The notes under the pieces: generated by a model | The model's database searches: none | Seen by the model: only the letters and a program-made list of their open reading frames with translations | What the model was told of the DNA's origin: nothing | Source: Oscillospiraceae bacterium | Lineage (GTDB): Bacteria > Bacillota > Clostridia > Oscillospirales > Oscillospiraceae | Direction of reading: 5' to 3' | Assembly: GCA_020025515.1 (NCBI GenBank) | Contig: JAHHRZ010000011.1 | Span: forward strand, 1-63,922 | DNA: 63,922 nucleotides | Shown: piece after piece, positions 15,318 to 23,274 of the stretch | Layout: every line of letters begins with the position of its first letter | How positions within the stretch are numbered: the first letter of the stretch is position 1 | Position numbers and translations under genes: made by a program

Positions 15318-16192
15318 TGGTATTTCCTCCTCATTTCCAGAGCCAGAGCCGACCCCAGGGCTTCGGCCTGCTCTCTCGGCCCGGTGACGGTCTCAAAATA
15401 CAAGTTGTTTTCCTGTGTGACATACATCCCCTTCAGGGTAAGGGTATCTGCAAGAAGGGTAGCATAGGCAGCCACAGGAGAAGAACATCCGCCGTCCAAG
15501 GTGCGGATAAAGGCCCGCTCCGCCGTGAGACAGTCCCGGCTGTCCCGGTCAGAAAACCCGGACAGGAAGGAAACATCCTCTCCGGCTCTGGCCTGCACGG
15601 CCAAAATGGCCTGCCCGGCAGCGGGAAGGAGCTCCTCAGTAGAAAAATATCGGCTGATGCGGTGCTCCAGCCCCAGACGGGACAGCCCGGCCGCTGCCAG
15701 AACCAGTGCGCAGTACTGCCCCTGATCCAGCTTTTCCAGCCGTGTCAGCACGTTGCCCCGGATAGGCTGGATGCGGGCTTCCGGATAAATAGACCGAAGC
15801 TGCAGCTGACGGCGAAGAGAGGAACAGCCAATGGGCTTGGAGAAATCAAGTTCTGTTTGCCCCTTGGGCAGCACCAGAACATCCCGGGGATCGGCCCGTT
15901 TTGAGAAGGCCACCAGAGGCAGACGGGGGTCCACCTCCATGGGAAGATCCTTGCTGCTATGTACGGTAATATCCACCCGCCCATCCAGAAGAGCGGCATC
16001 CAGTTCCTTGACAAAAAGGCCTTTTCCACCGATTTTGTCCAGAGTGCGATCCAGAATTTTGTCGCCGGTGGTTTTCATGGTTACAAGTTCCATGTGATAT
16101 TCCGGGTGTGCAGCACGAATTGCCTCAATGACCAGATTGCTCTGAATGACGGCCAGACGGCTTTCCCGGCTTCCGACACGAATGGTTTTCAT
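15314..16192 (-). CDS. hemC: Hydroxymethylbilane synthase
   Basis: This 292-residue porphobilinogen deaminase polymerises four PBG into hydroxymethylbilane. The N-terminal GSRESRLAVIQSN, the KDLPME loop, and the dipyrromethane-cofactor cysteine in LDGGCSSPVAAYA (C235) are present. Its ATG overlaps the stop of the precorrin-2 dehydrogenase gene (ATGA), and its own stop overlaps cobA/hemD, so the genes are tightly coupled in the B12 operon. Confidence 0.95.
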   Translation of the reverse strand: MKTIRVGSRESRLAVIQSNLVIEAIRAAHPEYHMELVTMKTTGDKILDRTLDKIGGKGLFVKELDAALLDGRVDITVHSSKDLPMEVDPRLPLVAFSKRADPRDVLVLPKGQTELDFSKPIGCSSLRRQLQLRSIYPEARIQPIRGNVLTRLEKLDQGQYCALVLAAAGLSRLGLEHRISRYFSTEELLPAAGQAILAVQARAGEDVSFLSGFSDRDSRDCLTAERAFIRTLDGGCSSPVAAYATLLADTLTLKGMYVTQENNLYFETVTGPREQAEALGSALALEMRRKYQ

Positions 16193-16638
16193 GGCATATC
16201 CTCCAGTAGGGTTCGGATTGCTTTGGCGGCCCGGGCAGTTTTTTTGTGTGCCTCCCCTTCGGACACAACCCCTGCCACAAGACCGCCGCCTGCACAGATT
16301 GCCGGGAAAAAGAAAGTGCTTTCTTCCCGGCAGTCTGCTACGCTTACAAAAATATGAGTATCATTGGCTTCCTGTCCCACTTGCTGATTCACGGCCCGGC
16401 TGTCGGTGGCGGCCACGGCCAAAAAGGCACCGGAAAGATCGCCCCGGGCATAGGGCCTGCATAGGTAAGTCACACCTTCCGGCACATGGTCGCAGCGAGG
16501 CGCAATCATGGTGACTGCTGCCCCGAAGTTCTTTAGCACCTGTACCCGGCGGAGCGCAATTTTCCCGCCGCCTACAACCACGGCTTTTCGTCCGTTCAAA
16601 TCCACAAAGAGGGGGAAACGATAGGATTCAAGATTCAT
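16189..16638 (-). CDS. Precorrin-2 dehydrogenase (Met8/SirC/CysG-N type)
   Basis: This 149-residue NAD-dependent enzyme oxidises precorrin-2 to sirohydrochlorin, the substrate of CbiK. The Rossmann motif VVVGGGKIALRR is at residues 20-31, followed by NFGAAVTMIAP and the AATDSRAVNQQV segment with the family's aspartate. It is shorter than classic SirC/Met8 (about 200 residues), with a reduced C-terminal helical part. The ATG at 16638 has a GAAGG-type site; it starts 13 bases after hemA. Confidence 0.87.
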   Translation of the reverse strand: MNLESYRFPLFVDLNGRKAVVVGGGKIALRRVQVLKNFGAAVTMIAPRCDHVPEGVTYLCRPYARGDLSGAFLAVAATDSRAVNQQVGQEANDTHIFVSVADCREESTFFFPAICAGGGLVAGVVSEGEAHKKTARAAKAIRTLLEDMP

Positions 16639-16651
16639 AGAACGCCTTCTT

Positions 16652-17851
16652 TCAGGGAAGTACCGGGCGGCCCGTCGTATGGGCGCGAATTTTTTGCTCG
16701 CATCGGCTGAGGGTATCTGCCGTGATGTGCTGGGCAAGGCCGCCAATCAGAAGGTCTACTGTTTTGTCAACGGATAGGGAAATGATATCCGATTCACTGA
16801 GACCGGCTTCCAGATCCTTTGCGGTGAGAAGCCGTTCATAGATGGCCTGCTTCAGAGTTTCAACGGAGCTGAGGCAATCCTTATAATTGACCCAGCGATA
16901 AAACTGTTCCGTGTGGGCCTGTAAGATTTCGGTTACCTCACAGGGGACCGTTCGATTTTCCCCCCAGTTGCCCAAATCATCCACATTATAGAGAGAAATT
17001 CCCGCCATCTGCCCCACTTCCGGCTGAATGTCTCTGGGGATTGCCAGATCCACCATAATGGGGGGGCGAGCGGACAGGGAGGCCAGCTGGGCTGCGGTTA
17101 CGGTATAATGCGGGCTTGTGGTTGCGGAGACCAGAAGATCAAGCCCCTCCATATGCTCAAAGCGCTCATCATAGGGAACCACACCGCAGCCGGCGGGTAC
17201 CACAGTCTCTCCATGTCGGTATGAACGCAGGGTCACCTTCACCTGACAGCCGGCTTTTTGCAGCAAAGATGCAGAAAGCCGCCCCATTTCTCCGTTTCCG
17301 ATGACAATGGCCCGTTTTCCTTCCAGAGTATCCAGCTTCTTTTGCAGAAGCTCCACCGCCATACTGGCAGCAGAGGTGGGAAGGGCGGTAAGGTGCACCT
17401 GGGTGCGCACTGCTTTTCCGGCGGAAATGGCCGAACGAAACAGGGTTTCCAGAACAGGATCTGCGGTGCCTGCTTCCCGAGCCAGACCAATGGCTCCCTT
17501 GACCTGAGAGATGATCTGATCCTCTCCCCAGATCCGGGAGCGAAGCCCCGCTGCCACCTCCATCAGGTGATGGACGGCCTCCTCTGTGCGGCGGGTCACA
17601 AAGGCCCCTTCATAGGGGGCGTATTCCTCCCCGACGGCCTGACACAGAAGCTGCCCGGGATTCAGCGGCGCTGTACAGGAGAGATACAGCTCCGTGCGGT
17701 TACAAGTGGAAATGAGCACACAGCCCAATACCTGGGGAAAGGAGCGGATTTTGCCCAGAATTTCTCCTGTCTGCATTTTGGTGAAGGACAGTCGCTCCCG
17801 CAGGTCAATGGATACCAGACTGTGCTCCAATCCGGACATGACAATATTCAT
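16652..17851 (-). CDS. hemA: Glutamyl-tRNA reductase
   Basis: This 399-residue enzyme reduces glutamyl-tRNA to glutamate-1-semialdehyde. The catalytic cysteine is in ISTCNRTELY (C50), followed by the GEDQIISQVKGA segment and the NADPH site VIGNGEMGRL. The C-terminal dimerisation helix appears slightly short compared with the usual 420-450 residues. It starts 3 bases after the cbiL stop. Placement under a B12 riboswitch means tetrapyrrole entry is tied to cobalamin demand. Confidence 0.93.
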   Translation of the reverse strand: MNIVMSGLEHSLVSIDLRERLSFTKMQTGEILGKIRSFPQVLGCVLISTCNRTELYLSCTAPLNPGQLLCQAVGEEYAPYEGAFVTRRTEEAVHHLMEVAAGLRSRIWGEDQIISQVKGAIGLAREAGTADPVLETLFRSAISAGKAVRTQVHLTALPTSAASMAVELLQKKLDTLEGKRAIVIGNGEMGRLSASLLQKAGCQVKVTLRSYRHGETVVPAGCGVVPYDERFEHMEGLDLLVSATTSPHYTVTAAQLASLSARPPIMVDLAIPRDIQPEVGQMAGISLYNVDDLGNWGENRTVPCEVTEILQAHTEQFYRWVNYKDCLSSVETLKQAIYERLLTAKDLEAGLSESDIISLSVDKTVDLLIGGLAQHITADTLSRCEQKIRAHTTGRPVLP

Positions 17852-17854
17852 AGC

Positions 17855-18541
17855 TTATCCTTCCTTCTTTGCCACAACAACGGAGAAGTAACTGCCGTTT
17901 TCTTTCACATCTGCAAAATGGGGCCAGATACGTTCGTTTTCCATGCCGCAGTTTTCCACCATGGAGGAATTCTCCAGCTGATTGGACAGGCGAAGCTGGT
18001 GCTGTAAGTGCAGGATTCCGCTTCCCGCCTTCATAAAGACCTTATTGGCTTCGATGTCCATGGAATCGGAGAGATCGCAGCTGGCCGGGACAATCAGAAG
18101 CCGCTGGCTTCCTTCACAAAGAGACTGCCCAAGCTTGGCGGCAACGGCGCAGAAGGAGGGAACGCCGGGAATCAGCTCCGCATCATAGCCTCGGGCTGCA
18201 ACCCGTTTGTGCACATAGATGTAGGTAGAATAGATGGTAGGATCTCCCAGGGTGATAAAACACACGGTTTTTCCTGCGTCCAGCAGATTGCAGATGGTGT
18301 CCGCAATTTCATCGTGGCACTGGTCCAGACGGGACTTGTCCCGAATCATGGGGGTGGGGCAGTAGAGAAGCTCTTTCCCCTCCACATAGGGACGGACGAT
18401 TTGAAGCGCGGTTTTATCCCCGGAACCTTTGTCCGGCACGGCCACGATATCGGCTTGCTTCAGAAGGCGCACCGCCTTCATGGTGATAAGCTCCGGATCT
18501 CCCGGGCCGACGCCAAGGCCATACAACTTTCCTGTGTTCAT
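17855..18541 (-). CDS. cbiL: Cobalt-precorrin-2 C20-methyltransferase
   Basis: This 228-residue SAM-dependent methylase adds the C20 methyl to cobalt-precorrin-2. It has the family's YGLGVGPGDPELITMKA start, VCFITLGDPTIYSTY and LIPGVPSFCAVAA. The ATG at 18541 overlaps the cbiO stop by 4 bases and has an AGGAGA site. It links the cobalt transporter genes to the tetrapyrrole genes of the operon. Confidence 0.94.
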   Translation of the reverse strand: MNTGKLYGLGVGPGDPELITMKAVRLLKQADIVAVPDKGSGDKTALQIVRPYVEGKELLYCPTPMIRDKSRLDQCHDEIADTICNLLDAGKTVCFITLGDPTIYSTYIYVHKRVAARGYDAELIPGVPSFCAVAAKLGQSLCEGSQRLLIVPASCDLSDSMDIEANKVFMKAGSGILHLQHQLRLSNQLENSSMVENCGMENERIWPHFADVKENGSYFSVVVAKKEG

Positions 18542-19392
18542 AGTTGATTCTCCTGTAAGATGTGTTTGAGTTCTTTTCTGGCTTCGCTGATGGTAGACAC
18601 CGGGCCTCTGGTTTGCACACCGTCTTCTTTTTTCAGAATTTCCATGAGATGGGCAATGCGGGGCAGACGCAGATGGTTGCTCCGCAGCAGCTCCGGATTG
18701 GCAAACAGCTCATTGGGCGTGCCGGAACAACGCATGGTACCATCGCTCAGCAGATAGGCATAGTCGCAATAAAGCGGCACAATATCCATATCATGGGTTG
18801 CGAGAATAATGGTCATTCCCAGCTGATCCCGGATGGAGAGCAGCAGGTGCATAATGGCACTGACGCCCTGGGGGTCCAGGCCGGCGGTGGGCTCATCCAA
18901 AATCATAATGTTTGGTTCCATCACCAGAACACCGGCAATGGCAACCCGTTTTTTCTGCCCGAAGGACAGCGCATGGGTGGGCTTGTCTTTCAGATGGGTG
19001 ATTCCGGTTTTTTCCATGGCCCAGTCCACACGGCGGCGGACTTCTTCCTGATCCAGGCCCAGATTTAAGGCACCAAAGGAGATATCCCGGTAGACATCGG
19101 CGGAAAACAGCTGATTATCCGGGTCCTGAAAGACGATCCCCACTTCCTTTCGCAGGGACTGAATCCCCTTTTTTGTGTAGGGGATCTGCTGACCATTTAT
19201 AAACACCTGCCCCGATTCCGGGGTATGGACACCGTTCAGATTTAAGAAGAGGGTAGATTTTCCGGCCCCGTTGGAGCCCAGGATTCCCGTGATTTTTCCA
19301 GCCTCTGCTCTGAAGCTGATACTGTTCAATGCTTTTGTACCATCTTCGTAGGTATAGACCAGATTTTTGGCCTCTATTGCGTAGGTTGTCAT
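18538..19392 (-). CDS. cbiO: Cobalt ECF transporter ATP-binding protein
   Basis: This 284-residue ABC ATPase energises cobalt uptake by CbiMNQO. Walker A is GSNGAGKST (39-47), the Q-loop FQDPDNQLFS, the signature LSFGQKKRVAIAG and Walker B IMILDEPTAGLD. The C-terminal extension carries the LRLPRIAHLM segment of the CbiO group. The ATG at 19392 overlaps the cbiQ stop (ATGA) and has a GGAGGTG site. Confidence 0.94.
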   Translation of the reverse strand: MTTYAIEAKNLVYTYEDGTKALNSISFRAEAGKITGILGSNGAGKSTLFLNLNGVHTPESGQVFINGQQIPYTKKGIQSLRKEVGIVFQDPDNQLFSADVYRDISFGALNLGLDQEEVRRRVDWAMEKTGITHLKDKPTHALSFGQKKRVAIAGVLVMEPNIMILDEPTAGLDPQGVSAIMHLLLSIRDQLGMTIILATHDMDIVPLYCDYAYLLSDGTMRCSGTPNELFANPELLRSNHLRLPRIAHLMEILKKEDGVQTRGPVSTISEARKELKHILQENQL

Positions 19393-20165
19393 ATGAAATG
19401 CACCTCCAAAAAGCAACAAAGCAGCTGAATGAGGACAACAGCCAATGCGGCCAGGTAACAGGCGGTTCCTTTTTTATATTCTTCCGGCAAGGTCAGAAGA
19501 ATTCCCGTATAGCCCCGGGATTCCAAGGCGGAATAGACCTGATCCCCTTTGCTCCATGCCCGAAGGAAGACCATGGAGGCAAGGGTTCCCAGAGAGGTGA
19601 TGCTTCGCCGGAAGCCTACATAGCCCAGACGGGAGTGCTGGGCTGTGCGGATGTTGCTCGCCGTATCGGACAGCACAAAAATGAACCGATAGATCAGATC
19701 CATGAGTTCAATCAGGAGCTGAGGCACATGCAGACGCCGAAGGGCAAAGGTCAGGTCCGTCATAGGGGTGTTTAATGTCAGAAAATATACAGAGGCAATC
19801 ACACCCATGGATTTGCAGATGATACCAAAGCCATGGGTGAGGGAGCCGGAAGTGACACCCCATACAGATCCTCCTATGGGCAGGCCGAAAAGAACAGGGG
19901 TATCCGCAGGATGACGATTGACCATAATGGTGATACAGCCGATCATCAGAAATGCCATGGGAAAGCGAAGAAATCGCAAGAAGACCCGAGGGCGCACACC
20001 ACCCCAAAGGGTGGTGAGTGCGCCCATGATAATCAGAGTACAGATACCGGTCCAGATTCCACCGCAGGACAGGCAGATAACAACTGCCGCAAAACTGAGT
20101 GTCAGCTTGGCAATGGGGTCTAATCGCCGAAGCCTGGACTGGTATGCGTAACGATCGGTGCCCAT
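19389..20165 (-). CDS. cbiQ: Cobalt ECF transporter T component
   Basis: This 258-residue membrane protein has five to six hydrophobic helices. The cytoplasmic coupling motifs typical of ECF T components are visible as SALESRGYTG (Ala-Arg-Gly type) and the preceding AQHSRLGYVGFRRS. It connects CbiO to the CbiM substrate subunit. It starts 5 bases after cbiN. Confidence 0.92.
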   Translation of the reverse strand: MGTDRYAYQSRLRRLDPIAKLTLSFAAVVICLSCGGIWTGICTLIIMGALTTLWGGVRPRVFLRFLRFPMAFLMIGCITIMVNRHPADTPVLFGLPIGGSVWGVTSGSLTHGFGIICKSMGVIASVYFLTLNTPMTDLTFALRRLHVPQLLIELMDLIYRFIFVLSDTASNIRTAQHSRLGYVGFRRSITSLGTLASMVFLRAWSKGDQVYSALESRGYTGILLTLPEEYKKGTACYLAALAVVLIQLLCCFLEVHFI

Positions 20166-20170
20166 GCCGG

Positions 20171-20452
20171 TTACTGTGCCTTCTTACGAGGGGTCAGATA
20201 ACCGATGCAATAGCAGACAACACCGGAACCCAGTGCAGCCTGAAGGGCAAAGAGGAGGGATTCGATTTCGCCGCTGGCAGGCTCCAGAATCGGCTCAAAA
20301 ATAGGGGTATAATCAGGGTCCAACTCAAAGATAATGTCTTCCGCTTCTCCATCGGCACCGCCAAATTCAGCGTCCCGACACAGCCACAGGGGAAGAACGG
20401 CCAGAATGACCACAAGAACAATCAAAATCGTGTTTTTTACCCAAAGTTTCAT
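20171..20452 (-). CDS. cbiN: Cobalt transport protein CbiN
   Basis: This 93-residue protein has two membrane helices (residues 7-24 and about 65-85) flanking an acidic extracytoplasmic loop (GEAEDIIFELDPDYTPIFEP), which is the CbiN layout. It works with CbiM to load cobalt. Its ATG at 20452 follows AAGGAGG and lies 12 bases after cbiM. Confidence 0.93.
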   Translation of the reverse strand: MKLWVKNTILIVLVVILAVLPLWLCRDAEFGGADGEAEDIIFELDPDYTPIFEPILEPASGEIESLLFALQAALGSGVVCYCIGYLTPRKKAQ

Positions 20453-20464
20453 GGTGTTTCCTCC

Positions 20465-21169
20465 TTACATTACGGCCAGATCATGAAGTTCGGTCTTGCT
20501 GTACTTGGTCAAAACATTGAAGATTACCACAGTGAGCAGACCCTCTGCAATGGCAAGAGGAATCTGGGTCACGGCAAAAACAGAGATGAATTTTCCAAAC
20601 CCGCCATACACCATAGTCAGCTGTACGGAAGTGACCACATATGTAAACAGATCGCCCAGAGCGGCGGCAAAGAATACGCAGATACCCACGGGAGCCTTTG
20701 CTTTCTTGAGAAGCTTAAATACCACCCAGGACATAATGGGACCTGCGATGGCCATAGAGAATGTATTGGCGCCCAGTGTGGTGATGCCGCCGTGAGCCAG
20801 CAGCAGTGCCTGGAATACCAGAACGATCAGTCCCAGAACAGAAGTGGCGGTAGGCCCAAAGAGAATGGCACCCAGGCCCACACCGGTGGGGTGAGAACAG
20901 GAACCGGTGACAGAGGGAATTTTGAGAGCAGACAGCACGAATGCAAAGGCACCGCACATGGCCAGAAGAATCTTGGCCTTTGGGGTTGCGCCGATGCGCT
21001 TTTTAATGGAAAGGAAGCCTGTGACGATAAATGGGAGGCAGACAACTGCCCAGGAGATGCTCCAGCCTACAGGAAGGAGGCCTTCTCCAATGTGCATGGC
21101 AGAAGCACTGGTGGGGAGGATGCACAGCAGAGCCAGAAGCAGATAGACTTTTACAAGGGATCTTTTCAT
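20465..21169 (-). CDS. cbiM: Cobalt ECF transporter substrate-binding component
   Basis: This 234-residue membrane protein has an N-terminal signal-like helix ending in TSASA, exposing the mature N-terminus MHIGEGLLP whose histidine is the family's metal ligand; a second ligand histidine lies in CSHPTGVGLGAILFGP. The start at 21169 has a GGAGAG site. It is the first gene of the eleven-gene minus-strand operon controlled by the B12 riboswitch, which suits repression of cobalt uptake when cobalamin is plentiful. Confidence 0.95.
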   Translation of the reverse strand: MKRSLVKVYLLLALLCILPTSASAMHIGEGLLPVGWSISWAVVCLPFIVTGFLSIKKRIGATPKAKILLAMCGAFAFVLSALKIPSVTGSCSHPTGVGLGAILFGPTATSVLGLIVLVFQALLLAHGGITTLGANTFSMAIAGPIMSWVVFKLLKKAKAPVGICVFFAAALGDLFTYVVTSVQLTMVYGGFGKFISVFAVTQIPLAIAEGLLTVVIFNVLTKYSKTELHDLAVM

Positions 21170-21295
21170 AATGTTCTCTCCATTCAATATTTGCAAATTT
21201 TATAAAACAAACTGCACAGCGCGCGCTTACCATGCAATTTATTTTCGCACGGGAAGAGCGGAACCGCCCATGAAGAGAACAACAAACCTGATACG

Positions 21296-21336
21296 AAAAA
21301 AGCGGCTGCGACAGTGTAAAACTGCCGCAGCCGTTT
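21296..21336 (-). terminator. Attenuator terminator of the cbiM riboswitch
   Basis: On the minus strand CGGCTGCG and CGCAGCCG form the base of a strong hairpin followed by CTTTTTTC, about 130 bases upstream of cbiM. Confidence 0.88.
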
Positions 21337-21384
21337 TCTGCGTACACAACATCATCAAGCACCCTCTGAACAGAGCGCTTGCAT

Positions 21385-21580
21385 ATGATTACACAAAGCA
21401 GGTCTCCTGACTCATAGATCACCGGCATACACACTGCCTTCTCAGGACATCAGTCCCAATGACAGACTTTCGTCATGTGTGCAGCCTCCCTATTTACAGT
21501 GGCGGTACCGTTCTGGGGTCAAACCAGATTCCCTATTAGCCGCTGAAACATATGAAACCATACAATAACAGCGACACTAT
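21385..21580 (-). promoter_or_regulatory. Cobalamin riboswitch of the cbiM operon
   Basis: The minus strand shows the canonical blocks: CTAATAGGGAATCTGG, ACGGTACCGCCACTGTA, GACGAAAGTCTGTCATTGGG, GAGAAGGCAG and the 3' GAGTCAGGAGACCTGC. Together with the downstream attenuator it should switch off cobalt transport and early corrin synthesis when cobalamin binds. Confidence 0.95.
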
Positions 21581-21608
21581 ATGTAAATGGACTATTCAAT
21601 TCGCTTTG

Positions 21609-21637
21609 ATTATACTCAATGACAGAAAGCTTGTCAA
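21609..21637 (-). promoter_or_regulatory. Consensus promoter of the cbiM operon
   Basis: On the minus strand a perfect TTGACA (21632-21637), a 17-base spacer and a perfect TATAAT (21609-21614) precede the riboswitch. The -35 box overlaps the cbiK stop codon. Confidence 0.9.
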
Positions 21638-22458
21638 TAACTTTTACAAGTATTTTCGCTGTTTTGGCAGTATTGCAGCGGCTGTGCATGTAAGGCGTGC
21701 TGAGCAAACAGGGCCCGTATCTTTGGGTATTCCCCCAGCCCGCGCAGGGTGCAGGACACCCCATATCCCTGCGCCTCAAGCCGGCGGAGCCAGGAATCTT
21801 CCTCAGGGCCGGCCATGTCGTTTTTTGCGTGATCTCCTGCCACCACCATAAAAGGATGCAGACGGACACGGCGAATTTCCGGCTGCTTTTTCAGCCGTGC
21901 AATGACCTGAGGAAGCTCGGGATATCCCTCCACGGTACCAACAAAGGCACGCTCCCAGCCAAGATCGTGGAGAATATACTCCATAAGGGCATAGGTTGCA
22001 TTGGCATGATGGGCCGTTCCGTGCCCCATAAATACAATGGCCTCATCGGCAGCGGGAGGCGCAATTTCCGAAGCAACGGCGCTGGCTGCATCCAGATAGT
22101 TCTGTACGGAGGTAAGAAGGGGGGTGCCCATGGAGATGCTGATCTCCTGCGCAAAGGGGGCAGCCTGACGGCAGAGCTTGTTAAACTCTTCGCCGTTGAT
22201 CACATGGGTGGGCTGAATCACAACACGGGTGCAGCCTTCTTCTTTTAACCGGGTCAGGGCCTGAGGCACAGTGTCAATTTGAAGATGCTCCTCTTTTTGG
22301 AGCTTTTTAAGGATCATGCCGCTGGTAAACGCACGGCGAAGTGTAAATTCCGGGAATGCTTCCGCAATGGTTTGCTCGATGGCAGAGATGTTTTTTTGCA
22401 GGGTGTCCAAATGGCTTGTGCCAAAGGAAACGACCAGAACCGCCTGGGTATTTTTCAT
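21634..22458 (-). CDS. cbiK: Sirohydrochlorin cobaltochelatase (anaerobic)
   Basis: This 274-residue class II chelatase inserts cobalt into sirohydrochlorin, the committed step to cobalamin. It begins with VLVVSFGTSHLDTLQKNI, has the metal-site histidines in IQPTHVINGEE and in FMGHGTAHHANATYA, and a C-terminal HPFMVVAGDHAKNDM. It lacks a signal peptide, so it is cytoplasmic rather than the periplasmic CbiK type. The ATG at 22458 follows AAGGAGG. It is preceded by its own riboswitch and attenuator and ends on the -35 box of the cbiM operon. Confidence 0.93.
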   Translation of the reverse strand: MKNTQAVLVVSFGTSHLDTLQKNISAIEQTIAEAFPEFTLRRAFTSGMILKKLQKEEHLQIDTVPQALTRLKEEGCTRVVIQPTHVINGEEFNKLCRQAAPFAQEISISMGTPLLTSVQNYLDAASAVASEIAPPAADEAIVFMGHGTAHHANATYALMEYILHDLGWERAFVGTVEGYPELPQVIARLKKQPEIRRVRLHPFMVVAGDHAKNDMAGPEEDSWLRRLEAQGYGVSCTLRGLGEYPKIRALFAQHALHAQPLQYCQNSENTCKSY

Positions 22459-22545
22459 AAAGTCCTCCTTACGCCGCATACTGCAAGCAGCAACAGATCC
22501 TGAAGTGGGAGCGCAGGCAGTATGAAGACCCTATGGTTTCTTTAC

Positions 22546-22574
22546 AAAAAAAGACCCCTCACAAGGAGGTGGTC
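22546..22574 (-). terminator. Attenuator terminator upstream of cbiK
   Basis: On the minus strand GACCACCTC and GAGGGGTC form a hairpin with a CTTGT loop followed by seven T residues, 90 bases before the cbiK start. Confidence 0.82.
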
Positions 22575-22631
22575 CTGGATGCAAAGCGCCGCACAGTTCT
22601 GCCCCATACTCTCCACCTAAGAGTTATGGAT

Positions 22632-22781
22632 GATCCAGTGTTCTGGTACCTGGCTTACGAATATTCCGCAGGCAGAAGACTGTGAAAGTCCGCTGCCATT
22701 GGCTTCGACTACAGTAGAGGTAAGACTGCTCCGGCTATTCCGGATTTCCCAGCATGTCATTTCTGACACGGCAACTGGATC
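22632..22781 (-). promoter_or_regulatory. Divergent, compact cobalamin-type riboswitch before cbiK
   Basis: An 8-bp perfect closing stem (GATCCAGT with ACTGGATC) encloses about 134 bases on the minus strand. Inside, GGGAAATCCGGAATAGCCGG resembles the GGGAA/P3 block, CAGTCTTACCTCTACTGTA the P4-P5 block, and CGTAAGCCAGGTACCAG the 3' AGCCAGGAGACC block of cobalamin aptamers. The P6/J6 part is reduced. Its place before an attenuator and cbiK supports a B12-sensing role. It is clearly less conserved than the other copies. Confidence 0.6.
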
Positions 22782-22939
22782 GATATTCACTTACTTCTAT
22801 GCTATCAGTTTTTTTGTCAAAAGTAAAGAATAAAATATGAAATATAAAAAATTTTTCTCGTTCTTTGTGATCCTTTTGGATAGAACGGAAAACTTCTGAT
22901 TTTTGCGGATGGGTTGGCGCTTTATTTGTAACAACAGGG

Positions 22940-22968
22940 TTGACAAGAATCGGGCCTGCGACTAAAAT
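22940..22968 (+). promoter_or_regulatory. Promoter of the cbiA operon
   Basis: TTGACA (22940-22945) and TAAAAT (22963-22968) are separated by 17 bases upstream of the cobalamin aptamer. Confidence 0.82.
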
Positions 22969-22980
22969 AAGAGAGAAATT

Positions 22981-23166
22981 CGAGTGCTTTTACAGCCGTT
23001 GCGGCTGTGGAGAGAATAGAGAATCGGGTGAGATTCCCGAACGGTACCGCCGCTGTATTTGCGTTGGCGCTGCTCGTTGATGAAAGTCAGTCACTGGGAA
23101 ACTGGGAAGGCAGAGCAAAGCCATGGAACATTCCAAGACGCAAGAGTCAGAAGACCTGCTTGAGTT
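22981..23166 (+). promoter_or_regulatory. Cobalamin riboswitch of the cbiA operon
   Basis: Canonical blocks are present: AGAGAATCGGGTGAGATTCC, ACGGTACCGCCGCTGTATTTG, GATGAAAGTCAGTCACTGGG, CTGGGAAGGCAGAGC and GACGCAAGAGTCAGAAGACC followed by TGC. A terminator follows, then cbiA. Confidence 0.95.
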
Positions 23167-23222
23167 GCCCGGGGAGTCTCACAATCGCTGAGCCCACGGG
23201 CTTCAGATGTTGCAGAAAATCG

Positions 23223-23260
23223 GCTGCGACAGCATTGCGCTGTCGCAGCTTTTTTGTTTT
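23223..23260 (+). terminator. Attenuator terminator of the cbiA riboswitch
   Basis: GCTGCGACAGC and GCTGTCGCAGC form a perfect 11-bp hairpin followed by TTTTTTGTTTT, immediately before the cbiA ribosome site. Confidence 0.92.
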
Positions 23261-23274
23261 AAGGAGGGGTGGAA

